Of a stretch of DNA of 64,000 nt, positions 1 through 9,606 are shown in pieces. The notes beneath the pieces were generated by a model. The model saw only the letters and a program-made list of their open reading frames with translations, was not told where the DNA came from and ran no database searches. The DNA is from Bradyrhizobium sp. CCGB12. GTDB lineage: Bacteria > Pseudomonadota > Alphaproteobacteria > Rhizobiales > Xanthobacteraceae. Position 1 is the stretch's first letter; each line of letters begins with the position of its first letter. Location: assembly GCF_024199845.1 (NCBI RefSeq), contig NZ_JANADO010000001.1, positions 5,518,001-5,582,000 of the forward strand. Direction: 5' to 3'. A program made the translations under genes and the position numbers.

Positions 1-1297
1 CAGCGCGAACCGCCGGAGCAAAGTGCGCACCTTCTGCAGCGCTCCGCCGAACGCTCGGGTTCTTGACAGCAGCCTGTTCCTCTTCTGCAGCCGGTACGCT
101 CGCGACCTTGCGCGATAGCCAATCGCTATTGCTCAACGTACACAGTGCATAAGCTTTCAAGGGCAGCAAAAGAGCAATGTTGATTGGTGTGTGCAACGAA
201 AAGCCGATGAATCGCAGTTGGCGAGCACGAAACGCTGCAACACCGCAGCGAATGATGGTCATTGATGCGATCGTCACGATCGTCCACCACGGCACTGTGC
301 CCGTTATAGCGAGCTGAGCGAACGCCATTATGGACGACAGGGCGAGAAGCAAGGGACCGATATTCTGTCCAACTACGTCGAGCGTCAGATAGCTATCAAG
401 GTCTCGCAGCAGGCGCAGGCCGACGAAGGTGTCGCGGAAGGTGCTGCGCGCCCAACGCAATTGTTGACGCAAATAAGGGCCCATCTTGTCCGGGACCACT
501 GTTGCCGCAATGGCGTCCGGGACGTACTCGGTTCGAAAGCCTGCCTTCAGCATGAGCATCGTAAGATGACGATCCTCACCGAAGTCACTCGGCTTACCGC
601 GAAAGAACTGCGATTCGTATTGATCTAGCAGCAACAGAAGTGCAGACCTGCGATACATGGCGCACGGGCCGCAGCAACACATGACGGCGCCGAAGCGCGC
701 CTGTGCCGCGCGTTCTTCATTGCAAGCCAACCAATATTCCATATCGATCAATCTGGTCAGCCAGGTGTCGTTTCGGTTGCTGGCAGTCAGTTGCCCCATG
801 GCCGCCCCGACTTCCGGATTCTGCATCTTCAGCGCGAGCTTTGTGACCACGCCGGCGGCGAGCATCGTGTCGGAGTCGACGTTGAGCACCAGATCTCCGG
901 TTGAGCGCCGTATTGCGGCTATCTGCGCCTTGCGCTTCCCAACGTTCTTGCCGAGCAGAATGAAGCTAAACCGAGCGTCGGTCGCGAAGATGGTGTGAAC
1001 GGGCTCCAGAAGGGCACGATTTGCCGAACCGTCATCGATCACATAGACCCGCAATTCACCACTGTAGTCCTGGGTAGAGATGGATTGTAGACAAGCCGCG
1101 AGCGTGTCCGGATCCTCGTTGAAACACGGGACGATGACATCCACGCTCGGAAGAGTGGCAGCAGTGTAGGTCGGCTCGCCCGATGGCGTCGGCGCATTCG
1201 GCGGTGTAGCATAGAGCGCCTGTAAGCTCTTGTAGACAGTCGAGAGCAGCGCATAACACGAGACGGCGACGGTGCTGGTGGTCGCAAGCAAATCCAT
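1..1297 (-). CDS. nodC: NodC chitooligosaccharide synthase, 3' end outside the window
   Basis: Membrane N-acetylglucosaminyltransferase (GT2 family) that builds the chitin-oligomer backbone of Nod factors. The reading frame starts at the ATG at 1297 and stays open for 432 codons to the window edge; the usual protein is about 485 residues, so the C-terminus is missing. Visible GT2 motifs are DSD at about residues 141-143, GED at about 240-242 and QQLRW at 278-282. A hydrophobic N-terminal helix and later hydrophobic stretches fit the inner-membrane topology of the family. It starts 12 bp after the nodB stop, so it is the last visible gene of the nodABC operon, read from the nod box near 3.2 kb. 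The identity is firm. Confidence 0.97.
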   Translation of the reverse strand, partial: MDLLATTSTVAVSCYALLSTVYKSLQALYATPPNAPTPSGEPTYTAATLPSVDVIVPCFNEDPDTLAACLQSISTQDYSGELRVYVIDDGSANRALLEPVHTIFATDARFSFILLGKNVGKRKAQIAAIRRSTGDLVLNVDSDTMLAAGVVTKLALKMQNPEVGAAMGQLTASNRNDTWLTRLIDMEYWLACNEERAAQARFGAVMCCCGPCAMYRRSALLLLLDQYESQFFRGKPSDFGEDRHLTMLMLKAGFRTEYVPDAIAATVVPDKMGPYLRQQLRWARSTFRDTFVGLRLLRDLDSYLTLDVVGQNIGPLLLALSSIMAFAQLAITGTVPWWTIVTIASMTIIRCGVAAFRARQLRFIGFSLHTPINIALLLPLKAYALCTLSNSDWLSRKVASVPAAEEEQAAVKNPSVRRSAAEGAHFAPAVRA

Positions 1298-1309
1298 AGG
1301 AGCCAATTT

Positions 1310-1969
1310 TCAGTGAATTTGAGGAAGGGAAGAGATTGCGAAGCCCCGCTCTTGCAGTGCGGGAATCAGCTGTGAAAGCGCCCTGAGCGTCTGGTCGCGC
1401 AGACCAGCATTGGCGCTCTGTCCCAGCTCGCTAGGAGGACATCCGTCGTGCAAGAGCACGATTGCCCCCGGTCGGATGGAGGCCAGCACCGAGTTCACAA
1501 TCGCATCGACGCCAGGGCGCGACCAATCTCGTGGATCCACCGACCAGTGCACCATGCCAAGTCCGGCCATCGCGGCTGTCGCGAGCACCTCTTCGGTCCA
1601 CCGCCCGTAGGGGGCTCGCACGTGCCGCAGCGAGGCTTGCGGGCAGGCTGCACGAATGACATCGCTGGCTCCTAGTATTTCACTTTGCACTTCGGCCGGT
1701 TCGCAACTGGACAGGTCCGGATGGGTCATCGTGTGATTTCCGACCTCATGCCCGTCAGCGATCATCCGCCGTATTAGCGCCGGCTGCTGCGCCGCGTAGG
1801 CACCGATGACAAAAAACGTCGCCTGGATCTTACGTTCTGCCAGCAGGTCCAGGACATCTGGTGTGCAGAGTGGATTTGGACCGTCGTCAAACGTCAGATA
1901 AACACAGCGACTTCCGTCCGCTGCAGCGTACTCAGTACGCACCGATGGCTGGTTATCGGCATGCCTCAC
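1310..1969 (-). CDS. nodB: NodB chitooligosaccharide deacetylase
   Basis: Polysaccharide deacetylase (CE4) that removes the acetyl group from the non-reducing terminal sugar of the chitin oligomer, making the free amine that NodA acylates. The NodB homology domain is clear: TFDDGPNP carries the catalytic and metal Asp pair, and [11 protein letters not shown] carries the metal-binding H-x3-H. I chose the GTG at 1969 because it overlaps the nodA stop as GTGA and gives 219 residues, the usual size for bradyrhizobial NodB. The frame is open up to an ATG at 2011, which would add 14 residues inside nodA. nodC follows after 12 bp. Confidence 0.96.
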   Translation of the reverse strand: MRHADNQPSVRTEYAAADGSRCVYLTFDDGPNPLCTPDVLDLLAERKIQATFFVIGAYAAQQPALIRRMIADGHEVGNHTMTHPDLSSCEPAEVQSEILGASDVIRAACPQASLRHVRAPYGRWTEEVLATAAMAGLGMVHWSVDPRDWSRPGVDAIVNSVLASIRPGAIVLLHDGCPPSELGQSANAGLRDQTLRALSQLIPALQERGFAISSLPQIH

Positions 1970-2598
1970 AGCTCTGGCCCGTTCCGATCGATAGTCGCAC
2001 CGGTTGGCCACTCGCCGATTGATCGCGCAATCGGCAACACCAAAACGAGAGCATCGTCGATGCGGGTAGTCGAAAGATTCAGATACACATCTGGAAGGGT
2101 CGATCGCAGTCGTATACCGTGAATGAGTGTCGCGAGCCCCTGCCGGCCAAGCAATCTTGTGATATGTTTCTCCAGCGCGGGCCGAACTGTACCAAAGCCA
2201 AAGGGAACACCAAGCTCATGCAGAACCGGGTACATAACGCGCATCGAATGGGTAATCCCGAGGCCCTCAAGATCAGGGCGTACCGCGTACAATCCCAATT
2301 CGCCTACGAGTAGATCGACTTCGCCGACCTTGATGAACCGGCGCAGTAGACCAATATGAGCGGCTATACCGCGAGCATCATAACCGATCGCGCGGACCTC
2401 GGGCCTCGCACCGGCCCAACTGCGATTATTCTGGAACGGCTGCGCATTGAAGGCGCCAGTTGGTCCGTAGCTCTTCCGGAAGAACTCGGACAGTTCGACA
2501 TGGTCGGTGAGGCACAGCTCACTCTCCCAGCGCACCCTCCACTGAACCTGCGGACGCATCGAGAGACCTTCTGCAGCTGTGGACACGGCAATGTTCAT
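1966..2598 (-). CDS. nodA: NodA N-acyltransferase
   Basis: Transfers a fatty-acyl chain from acyl carrier protein to the free amine of the NodB-deacetylated chitin oligomer, giving the lipochitooligosaccharide Nod factor. The 210-residue protein has the expected length and the hallmark NodA segments [23 protein letters not shown] and [16 protein letters not shown]. The start at 2598 overlaps the stop of the upstream ORF by four bases (ATGA), and its own stop overlaps the nodB GTG, so the three cistrons look translationally coupled. The N-terminus MNIAVS resembles that of Bradyrhizobium NodA. Confidence 0.97.
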   Translation of the reverse strand: MNIAVSTAAEGLSMRPQVQWRVRWESELCLTDHVELSEFFRKSYGPTGAFNAQPFQNNRSWAGARPEVRAIGYDARGIAAHIGLLRRFIKVGEVDLLVGELGLYAVRPDLEGLGITHSMRVMYPVLHELGVPFGFGTVRPALEKHITRLLGRQGLATLIHGIRLRSTLPDVYLNLSTTRIDDALVLVLPIARSIGEWPTGATIDRNGPEL

Positions 2599-2882
2599 GG
2601 CAAACCACCAACCTGATTGAGCGGCCTGGCCTCCGGAGACACTCGCTCACTCGATGGCTGCTCACTGACTGGAATGGGATGCTCAACGCGACGGGATGTG
2701 TATCGCATGAGTTCGCCCCTCTCGCTCAACGCGCAGCGATTGAGGGCGGCCATCACCTGTAAGGCGCGAAACACCTGCATTGGGTCTACCAGCGTCTCTT
2801 GCATCTTCGATTGACCTCTCAATGCGATGCCGCGCGACGCCTCTAGTAAGTCGCCGCCAGCTTTGGCACCGGCAATCCACAT
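2595..2882 (-). CDS. small nod-operon protein, NodK/NodY-like by position
   Basis: A 95-codon ORF directly before nodA whose stop overlaps the nodA start as ATGA. Bradyrhizobia carry a genus-specific gene of unknown function here (nodY in B. japonicum, nodK in other lineages). I assign it by position and coupling, not by sequence recall. No domain, signal peptide or membrane segment is visible. An inner ATG at 2804 would give a 69-residue product starting MQETLVDPM and may be the true start. It is read in the same transcript as nodABC from the nod box at about 3.2 kb. Confidence 0.5.
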   Translation of the reverse strand: MWIAGAKAGGDLLEASRGIALRGQSKMQETLVDPMQVFRALQVMAALNRCALSERGELMRYTSRRVEHPIPVSEQPSSERVSPEARPLNQVGGLP

Positions 2883-3160
2883 CTGCCGTTTCGTCGTGAA
2901 ACTAATGCAACCTCGCGCAATGCCTCAATTGTACGCGGGTAAGCGCCCGATATTGAAAGGATTGGCAGACCTATACAAAGGTTTATCGCTAGCGAGGTCC
3001 AACAAGTTCTATCGCGCACTCGCCGCGCAAGCCCCAAGCACTGCAGCTCGCTTCGAACCGCAGGGAGCCGCGCCCCGATGTGGCTTGGCTGATGCTGCGA
3101 GCGAACATGGGCATCGAACGTCCACTTCATTTGGGGGCTGACGCTACAAATGGCAGCCAT
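2843..3160 (-). CDS. possible short ORF between the nod box and nodK/Y-like gene
   Basis: A 105-codon ORF whose ATG lies about 50 bp downstream of the nod box on the nodABC strand. It overlaps the start of the next ORF in another frame. It has several cysteines and no recognisable domain; the ribosome-binding site is weak. It may be a real first cistron, the N-terminal half of a frameshifted nodY/nodK, or merely untranslated leader. I keep it only because of its position. Confidence 0.25.
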   Translation of the reverse strand: MAAICSVSPQMKWTFDAHVRSQHQPSHIGARLPAVRSELQCLGLARRVRDRTCWTSLAINLCIGLPILSISGAYPRTIEALREVALVSRRNGRCGLPVPKLAATY

Positions 3161-3211
3161 GGTGATATGCCTGTTTCAATTTTCCAAACTGAAGTTTGCT
3201 ATCCAATATTC

Positions 3212-3262
3212 CACAGTTAGGTAAAATCGATTGTTTCGATAGAACACATCCACACGATGGAT
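3212..3262 (-). promoter_or_regulatory. nod box upstream of the nodABC operon
   Basis: Read on the minus strand this has ATCCATCGTGTGGATG followed by CTATCGAAACAATCGATTTT and ACC, a close match to the conserved rhizobial nod box bound by NodD. It lies in the divergent gap between nodD1 and the nodK/Y-nodABC operon, only about 11 bp from the nodD1 ATG, so NodD bound here could also repress its own gene. Confidence 0.95.
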
Positions 3263-3273
3263 TGACCAAAGCT

Positions 3274-4218
3274 ATGCGGTTCAAGGGCCTTGATCTAAAT
3301 CTTCTTGTTGCGCTCGATGCTCTGATGACCGAACGCAATCTCACCGCGGCGGCACGCAAAATCCACCTGAGCCAGCCGGCCATGAGCGCCGCCATTGCCC
3401 GGCTACGCACCTATTTCGGTGATGACCTATTTACGATGAAGGGCCGCGAACTCGTCCCAACACCTCGAGCCGAAGGGCTAGCGGCGCCGATTCGTGAGGC
3501 TCTGCTGCACATTCAACTCTCCATTATCTCCCGGGATGCCTTCGACCCGGCTCAGTCGAGCCGCCGCTTCAGGATCATCCTCTCCGATTTCATGACGATC
3601 GTCTTCTTTCGACGAATCATTGATCGAGTCGCGCGTGAAGCTCCCGCCGTGCGCTTCGAGTTGCTGCCCTTCTCTGATGAGCACGACGAGCTTCTCAGGC
3701 GCGGCGACGTCGACTTTCTTGTTTTTCCGGAGATATTCATGTCGAGCGCGCACCCCAAGGCGACGCTGTTCGAGGAGACGCTTGTATGCGTAGGCTGCCG
3801 CACAAACAAGCAGCTATCACGTCAGCTTACGGTTGAGAGATACATGTCAATGGGACACGTCGCGGCCAAGTTTGGACGAGCATTGAGGCCTAACATTGAA
3901 GAGTGGTTCTTGCTTGAACACGGCCTGAAGAGACGCATCGAGGTCGTTGTACAGGGCTTTGGTATGATTCCGACCGTCATCGTTGACACTGGCCGCATTG
4001 GGACTATGCCGTTAAGATTGGCTAAGCATTTCGAGAAGCAGATGCTCCTGAAGATCGTCGAGCCACCGCTCGCACTTCCGTCTTTTACCGAAGCCATCCA
4101 ATGGCCTGCCGCCAAGAATACTGATCCAGCAAGTGTTTGGATGAGGCGGATTATGTTGCAGGAGGCCGCCAACATGGCTCCTGCGCAGGAGGCGGCCCGA
4201 CGTCGTAGGCATTGCTAA
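3274..4218 (+). CDS. nodD1: NodD1 LysR-type flavonoid-responsive activator
   Basis: LysR-family activator that binds nod boxes and turns on nod genes in response to plant flavonoids. The product is 314 residues and begins [18 protein letters not shown], the NodD signature; the winged-helix region [20 protein letters not shown] is at about residues 23-42, followed by the co-inducer domain. I chose the ATG at 3274; the frame stays open farther upstream, but that part lies inside the nod box. It is divergent from nodABC and followed by a second nodD, the tandem order known from Bradyrhizobium. The D1 label rests on its adjacency to the nod box. Confidence 0.95.
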   Translation: MRFKGLDLNLLVALDALMTERNLTAAARKIHLSQPAMSAAIARLRTYFGDDLFTMKGRELVPTPRAEGLAAPIREALLHIQLSIISRDAFDPAQSSRRFRIILSDFMTIVFFRRIIDRVAREAPAVRFELLPFSDEHDELLRRGDVDFLVFPEIFMSSAHPKATLFEETLVCVGCRTNKQLSRQLTVERYMSMGHVAAKFGRALRPNIEEWFLLEHGLKRRIEVVVQGFGMIPTVIVDTGRIGTMPLRLAKHFEKQMLLKIVEPPLALPSFTEAIQWPAAKNTDPASVWMRRIMLQEAANMAPAQEAARRRRHC

Positions 4219-4807
4219 GGTACCTCACGCAGAGCATGACGCTCTCAACTGCCTCCAATTCGCCCGCAGCTCTTCCGCAGGTGCTTTAAGGACTGAAAGG
4301 CACCTCAAAGATCGATGGCGCTTCGTTACGGATAATGCCACGTCTCAATCGTCACGCTGGCAGCCACGAACGATTTCGCACTGCAATCGCCGCGAAGGAA
4401 TGCCAGAAGTTGGGGCGACCCAGTCGATACAGTCCCAAGAGCCTGCCCCCGGAATACAATTCGCTTGAATCTCACACTGCGTCAGGTTGTAGGGTCGCAC
4501 CCGGTGGACCCAGGGTAACATACGCAGTTATCGGCAACGCCTCGCAGACTTTCGCATCGACGGCGCCGTGCTGAGGCTGGGCTGCTGTGGTCTCTAGAAG
4601 ATCGATGCGATGCTGCGAGTGATTGCTGGATCGCCATCATGGTCGACTCCGCACCGCCGACGAGTTCTACGCTGCGATCATCTGCTCGCAGCGAGCCGCA
4701 TCCTGACGGATTTATACCGTCAACACTCGGATGGAGCGATCTCAGGTGGAGGATATCATAGAGCCGCGGGTGTTTAGACCCACCCAAGCGCCTTCAGTAG
4801 GATAAGT
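4219..4807. other. nodD1-nodD2 intergenic region
   Basis: No convincing gene. It contains one MerR-type promoter-like site, listed separately at 4465-4495, and otherwise no nod box or terminator that I can support. Confidence 0.6.
4465..4495 (+). promoter_or_regulatory. MerR-type promoter-like element, copy 1 (upstream of nodD2)
   Basis: TTGAAT and TAGGGT are separated by exactly 19 bp (spacer CTCACACTGCGTCAGGTTG). The block is nearly identical to the nolA promoter region at 6377-6407. The long 19-bp spacer is characteristic of promoters controlled by MerR-family regulators, and NolA is the MerR-family protein encoded here. It lies about 310 bp before nodD2. Confidence 0.5.
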
Positions 4808-5818
4808 ATGCGCTTCAAGGGCCTTGATCTGAATCTTCTGGTCGTACTCGATTCCCTGATGACCGCGCGCAACCTGACCGCCGCAGCTCGCAGCATCAAC
4901 CTCAGTCAGCCGGCCATGAGCGCCGCCGTCGCCCGGCTGCGCGCCTATTTCGGCGATGAGTTGTTTACGATGAGAGGCCGGACGCTTGTCCCGACATCGC
5001 GTGCTGAAAGCCTCGCCTCCCCCGTACGCAAGGCGCTACTCGACATACAACTCACCATTATTGCCCGGGACGTGTTCAATCCCGCCGAATCGCGTCGTCG
5101 TTTCCGAGTCAGTATTTCCGATTGCGTTACACTGATCTTTTTTCGACAGATCGTAGATCGTGTGGCGCGAGACGCTCCAGCAGTCAGGTTCGAACTGCTA
5201 CCGCTCAGCGAGAACCACGATGAGCTTCTCCGGCGAGGTGAAATCGACTTTCTAATCATGCCGGAGCCATTCATGTCGAGCGCTCATCCAAAGGCGGCAC
5301 TTTTCGGTGAAAGGCTTGTGTGTGCAGGCTGCCGCACGAACAAACGAATGCCGCGTCGGCTGACATTCGAGGAATATATGTCCCTAGGACAAGTTGCAGT
5401 CAGGTGGAATCTTGCACACAACCCGTCAATTGAGGAACAGTTCCTGCTTCAACATGGGCTTAAGCGGCGCATCGATCTTGTCGTGCAGAGCTTTTGCATG
5501 ATCCCGCCCATGCTATCAGGCACTGATCGAATCGGCCTAATGCCGTTAAGGCTAGTTAAACACTTCGAGGAAACGATCCCGCTGCAGACCGTTGACCTAC
5601 CATTGTCACTTCCAGCCTTTACCGAAGCCGTGCAATGGCCTGCCTTTCACAACACCGACCCGGCAAGCATATGGATGCGGGAGATACTATTGCAGGAGTC
5701 CTCCCGCATCGGCTCTCAGGGTGAGGAAAAGAACGATTCCAGGCGCCCCAATTTCGATCAAAAACGTTCGTCATCCAATCTTAGAGCGATGCGCTCACCA
5801 TCGAAGCATCGCGACTAG
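4808..5818 (+). CDS. nodD2: NodD2 LysR-type regulator
   Basis: Second NodD paralogue, 336 residues, starting [18 protein letters not shown] after a good ribosome-binding site (AGGATAAG). It aligns with NodD1 throughout, including the DNA-binding helix [20 protein letters not shown] and the central motif [11 protein letters not shown]. Its C-terminus runs about 20 residues past NodD1 with a basic, serine-rich tail. In B. japonicum NodD2 represses nod genes and is itself induced through NolA at high cell density; the NolA-like promoter element upstream of this copy suits that role. The activator or repressor role cannot be read from the sequence. Confidence 0.93.
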   Translation: MRFKGLDLNLLVVLDSLMTARNLTAAARSINLSQPAMSAAVARLRAYFGDELFTMRGRTLVPTSRAESLASPVRKALLDIQLTIIARDVFNPAESRRRFRVSISDCVTLIFFRQIVDRVARDAPAVRFELLPLSENHDELLRRGEIDFLIMPEPFMSSAHPKAALFGERLVCAGCRTNKRMPRRLTFEEYMSLGQVAVRWNLAHNPSIEEQFLLQHGLKRRIDLVVQSFCMIPPMLSGTDRIGLMPLRLVKHFEETIPLQTVDLPLSLPAFTEAVQWPAFHNTDPASIWMREILLQESSRIGSQGEEKNDSRRPNFDQKRSSSNLRAMRSPSKHRD

Positions 5819-6093
5819 CCGAGCCTCGTTCGTCATATCGGCAACGATGCCACACCCATATCTGCGGAATGAGTAAAGCATTTTACCTGTGTTCCAGCCT
5901 AGATCTACCGCCTCGAGCAATCCGGTACTGCGGACTCGCGGCGGTTTGTAGCCCTCTTCGATCGCTCCTGACACTATTGTGCCGACGATTGCAAATTGCT
6001 ATCGAGCCGAGCCGCGTCGGCAACGGCCTCAAGTCGCGATTGGAGCTGCGCCTGCGACCTCACGCGCGCTCGAACTACTCAAGGAGCTGAACG

Positions 6094-6303
6094 TTGCAAC
6101 GAAAGCATCGCATCTTTGAATCGGAGGAGCTTTCAACCTTGGGAAGGATTTTTGACGGGGCAATTGCGGTCTTGCCCGTAGCAATGCGCACTCCGGAAAA
6201 TCGCTCAGCAATCGCGCAGCTCGTCCTGCACCTCGGATCTGCAAGCGCAACCGAGCTGGCTTCCCTACTAATTCTGATGGACGCCATTTCCTCCGCCGTT
6301 TGA
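6094..6303 (+). CDS. small conserved protein, paralogue of the protein at 8372
   Basis: A 69-residue ORF starting at a TTG preceded by a strong ribosome-binding site (CAAGGAGCTGAACG). The segment FESEELSTLGRIFDGAIAVL followed by PVAMRTPENRSAIAQLVL closely parallels FYPEDLQVLGGLFDQAVAAL and PSAMQTPDNRAIIAKLIL in the larger protein at 8372-8839. I read this as a small alpha-helical family of the island with unknown function. It lies between nodD2 and nolA on the same strand, about 110 bp before nolA. Confidence 0.6.
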   Translation: MQRKHRIFESEELSTLGRIFDGAIAVLPVAMRTPENRSAIAQLVLHLGSASATELASLLILMDAISSAV

Positions 6304-6376
6304 TTAAGCGCCACTCACGATAAGCCCCGCGCGTGCGCCGAAGTGCAATATGATTCAGCTAGACCACTGAAATGGC

Positions 6377-6407
6377 TTGAATCTCACGTGGCGTCAGGTT
6401 GTAGGCT
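6377..6407 (+). promoter_or_regulatory. MerR-type promoter-like element, copy 2 (nolA promoter)
   Basis: TTGAAT and TAGGCT are separated by a 19-bp spacer that contains the imperfect dyad CTCAC-GTGGC-GTCAG. The spacing and dyad fit a MerR-class promoter, so NolA may regulate itself. The predicted transcription start would fall on the NolA ATG at 6413, giving an almost leaderless mRNA. Confidence 0.55.
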
Positions 6408-6412
6408 TTGAA

Positions 6413-7135
6413 ATGGAAATCATGACCAAAGCTACACCACGAAGGCGTCGATGGCGCATAGGCGAACTTGCAGGGGCGACCGGAGTAACGGTACGCACTC
6501 TGCATCACTATGAGCACACGGGACTGCTTGCCGCGTCGGAGCGCACCGGGGGCGGTCACCGGATGTACGACCGCGAAAGCATTCAACGAGTGCATCAGAT
6601 TCGAGCCCTCCGCGAGCTCGGCTTTTCACTTCAGGAGATCCGCAAAGCGATGGACGGTCGCACCTCTCTCACCGACCTTCTACGCAAGCACCTGCAGCGG
6701 ATTGAGGATCAAGTCGCTCGTGCAACTCAGTTGCGAGATCGTTTGCGCAATATGACGACCGACGGTGACGCACGAGTGAGCGTTGATGAGCTGCCCGCCG
6801 CGCTTGATGCGATGTCGAGGGTTGAGAGACGTCCTCAGGCTCGTCCATGCACATGCGCTCTTGCAGCGGAACGGGAAGAGCGGTGGCGGCGGATCCGCAA
6901 CGACTTGCGCGATTGTATGGACCAGAACGAGCGTCCGCACAGCGACCGCACAAAAGCCGTGGCGCTTGAGGCACGCTTGCTGATCGGCGAGATTGCCGGA
7001 AATGATTCGACCGGTTCAACCATCTTGAAGGTCCTGGCACGATTGAGCGATCCTCGCAGCCTGGCAGGGTGGGACCCGCATCTCATGCAGTATCTCGACA
7101 GCGCTCTTGTCGCGCTCGGGCCTCAACCGCATTGA
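6413..7135 (+). CDS. nolA: NolA MerR-type nodulation regulator
   Basis: MerR-family regulator known in B. japonicum for host-genotype-specific nodulation and density-dependent control through NodD2. The product from ATG 6413 is 240 residues and starts MEIMTKATPRRRRWRIGELA. The MerR winged helix (WRIGELAGATGVTVRTLHHY, then ...GHRMYDRE) is N-terminal, followed by a long helix and a cysteine-containing segment ARPCTCALAAEREERW. In B. japonicum nolA makes three proteins from alternative starts; a second in-frame ATG is at 6422 and inner methionines lie farther on. A MerR-type promoter element sits directly upstream. Gene order nodD1-nodD2-nolA matches Bradyrhizobium. Confidence 0.95.
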   Translation: MEIMTKATPRRRRWRIGELAGATGVTVRTLHHYEHTGLLAASERTGGGHRMYDRESIQRVHQIRALRELGFSLQEIRKAMDGRTSLTDLLRKHLQRIEDQVARATQLRDRLRNMTTDGDARVSVDELPAALDAMSRVERRPQARPCTCALAAEREERWRRIRNDLRDCMDQNERPHSDRTKAVALEARLLIGEIAGNDSTGSTILKVLARLSDPRSLAGWDPHLMQYLDSALVALGPQPH

Positions 7136-7866
7136 CCCAGGTCGCATGGCCGCTCCGCACGTCCATGGTTCCGTCGGCGAATGCTTCTTGGCGCACGCTG
7201 ACATCTGCGCCCCTGAGGTCAGACGGCCTGATTACTCACCACACCACGCCTCGCAATGACCATGTCGAGCTTCGGCCCTCGACAAACGACCGAGGGTACC
7301 TGCCAACTCAACGTCCATCCGCCGACATGGATCGCTATGCAATCGACCGAGTGGCAGGTATGGCCGCCGCCGACGGCGCAAACCTCCTGTCCTTCGCCCC
7401 TCCCTCAAACAATCTGGATGTCTTCAGCGCCATCGAGCCGGCTGCGTCACGTTGAAGATCGCGAAGCGTTCCTGTGATTGCTCCGCATTGTAGTGATCGA
7501 GCGGTCTCACCAACAGGCCCATTCGACATTCGTAAATGGATTACGTTTAATAGCTCAACACAATTTTGCTACGAACTTAACGCCGTTTCGACACCGCTTA
7601 ACTGCGTCTGACGGTTCGATCCGCTACTTGATGGCGAATTGCGCATCGTCTGAATGCCAACCCCAGTGCAACAGCTCCACTTGACCACATCGATGAGGCT
7701 AGTGCCAACTACCCGCTTTGGCAGCTTGCCGCCAGAGACTTCTGCTCTCAACTCTCTAGCGTTACTCGGTAGGGCGCCGATCAAGCTCTTCGTGCGGCTC
7801 AGGTCGCGCGCATCACGATGGTCGAGCCTAGTCTTATGTTGCCGACGGTCGCATCCAACGTGGCCA
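7136..7866. other. non-coding stretch after nolA
   Basis: Short ORFs are present on both strands, but none has a recognisable domain with a good start. I see no convincing gene, repeat or terminator. Confidence 0.5.
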
Positions 7867-7915
7867 ATCGGCGGCCTGGATGGTTATCATAAAAACAATC
7901 GATTTTACCGGATCT
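7867..7915 (+). promoter_or_regulatory. second nod box
   Basis: Aligned without gaps to the nodABC nod box, this has ATC at position 1, TGGATG at 11-16, and AACAATCGATTTTACC at the expected spacing. The half-site ATCATAAAAACAATC differs from the canonical ATCGAAACAATC. It points rightward, 55 bp before a 54-codon ORF at 7971. In B. japonicum the nolYZ genes lie next to nolA behind a nod box, so this may be the corresponding site. Confidence 0.8.
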
Positions 7916-7970
7916 GCCTCAATCCCCATATTCAATCGCCGGATTTGGAATCAGCGATCAGAAAGGTCGT

Positions 7971-8135
7971 ATGACAATGGATTTCTCTCTCGTCGGAAGC
8001 GATGCATGCGAATTCACCCTTGGCGACCGCATGTTGCCCGAAGGTAAGACGAACTCATCGTTCAGGATGGGCCGCTTCGCACTTTGCTGGTCTGCGGACA
8101 CGCTCCAGGTGCCGTCAATGACGATCGGCGCCTGA
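7971..8135 (+). CDS. 54-aa ORF behind a nod box
   Basis: The first ORF after the nod box at 7867. It starts at ATG 7971 behind AGAAAGG, begins MTMDFSLVGSDACEF and ends ...VPSMTIGA. I recognise no domain. By position it could be what is left of nolY, described near nolA in B. japonicum, but I cannot confirm that from memory of the sequence. It may instead be a genuine NodD-controlled small protein. The region after it to 8371 holds no clear continuation of the frame. Confidence 0.4.
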   Translation: MTMDFSLVGSDACEFTLGDRMLPEGKTNSSFRMGRFALCWSADTLQVPSMTIGA

Positions 8136-8371
8136 GACGCAAGCAAGCGGGACTGCTGCTCATTCGCCATCGCTCTACGCGTCATCCGTGCACCTCATGG
8201 CATTTCGGTTGACAAATCAGCACGCCAGAGAGCGACACGTGCCTCACGTCTTGGTCGCAAACAGCGACAGTGGCGGCGCCGTAGTTTGGCTAGGGGCAAG
8301 GCAAGGAACCACCAACGGGGTGACATCACGTCATTCTTACTTATCGTTATGTAATCGAGAGAGAAAGCGCT

Positions 8372-8839
8372 GTGGACTGTGATCATTGCAATTCGAGTGT
8401 GCCGCACCCTCAACATGGATTCAAGCAGCAGGTCGGGGCTGTTGCAGGCCTGATCTGCGAAGAGAAAAAACCGCTCGACCCGATTCAATTGCTCGGCAAC
8501 ATCACGCGCTCTTTGATGTCAGCGCAAGTGGACAGCGACCGCAGCAACACGAGCGACGGGACCGCAGCCGTCCAACGGCAGAGCACCCGACTGCCTGACA
8601 TAGAAGCTGGTATTTTCTATCCAGAGGACCTTCAGGTTTTGGGCGGGCTTTTTGATCAAGCAGTCGCGGCCCTGCCGTCAGCGATGCAGACACCTGACAA
8701 CCGGGCGATAATCGCCAAGCTTATTCTGGCTCGGGCGGTCGCCACCAATGGCCGCCCAGACGCCTTTCATGCAGTTAATGATGCGCTATACTTTTGCGAA
8801 CTGATGAGGCGGACTTCCACTCCATGCTGCGGCGCATAA
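8372..8839 (+). CDS. conserved protein of unknown function, paralogue of the protein at 6094
   Basis: A 155-residue ORF starting at GTG 8372 after GAGAGAAAG. The N-terminal third has a Cys-x2-Cys (CDHC) and polar linker sequence. The C-terminal half, from about residue 80, shares the motif F-x-PEDL-x2-LGGLFDQAVAALP with the 69-residue protein at 6094 and ends shortly after it. No catalytic motif is visible. The two copies bracket nolA, so they probably arose by duplication inside the island. An alternative is that the long N-terminus is not translated and the true start is an internal one. Confidence 0.5.
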   Translation: MDCDHCNSSVPHPQHGFKQQVGAVAGLICEEKKPLDPIQLLGNITRSLMSAQVDSDRSNTSDGTAAVQRQSTRLPDIEAGIFYPEDLQVLGGLFDQAVAALPSAMQTPDNRAIIAKLILARAVATNGRPDAFHAVNDALYFCELMRRTSTPCCGA

Positions 8840-9606
8840 TCGGTGCTGGCTGGCAAGTTCCACAAGATACGACCTTGTGGCTTGCTGGCAGCGGCGAGGC
8901 CCTGGTTGTGTTGGCTTCCATGAAGGAGCACAGACTTCCTCAATTTCATTGCAGTGTGGTGTTGGCACCGTGGTTGACACAGCAGAAGCCACTCCATGTC
9001 GCTGTTGAGACCGACGAAGCCAGGCATTTTGCTAGGCTCTTTTGGTTCTTAACCCGGTCCGTCCGAAACGAGGACCTTCTTACCGACCGGCGCCGAGATT
9101 TTCCTAGAAGATCGATTGGCTATTTTTCCTCTGCAACTCGCCGCGGCGTATCCCGGGGCACTATTTGCGCAGTCTGTATCCGACCGGTGATCATCCATCG
9201 GAGCGCCACGATCACGATTGCTCCACTCGGTGGCCTCCCACAACCACGCTTCATAAGCGTATGACGCTTGCAAGGCGATTAGATGTTAGTCGATGCAAGA
9301 CCGGAACGCCAATCTCACGGATCATAGAGGCCCAGTTTAGCTCTCGGGTGCTTTGCGAAGATCCGCATTAGCCGAGAATCTTGGTCCGAGCCGCCTACCC
9401 CGCTTGTGATGCGAGTTCGCGCGAATCTGAGCCAATACACGCATCAAGCCAATCTCTGGACATGACGGGATCTTTGGCTCCAGCACCTAACGCACCGTGA
9501 GATTTGAGCGATTTCTTCCTGAGGAATGTTGTCCTGAAGTTACAGCAATTCACATTGATGTTGCTAAGACGCGCAGAGCCGGGGTCAAGAAAGGAACAAC
9601 ACTCCA
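8840..9606. other. non-coding stretch
   Basis: An open frame at 8794-9264 overlaps the end of the preceding gene and has no recognisable domain. I see no supportable gene here. The last 20 bases contain the ribosome-binding site (AAAGGAA) of the outer-membrane protein gene. Confidence 0.5.
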
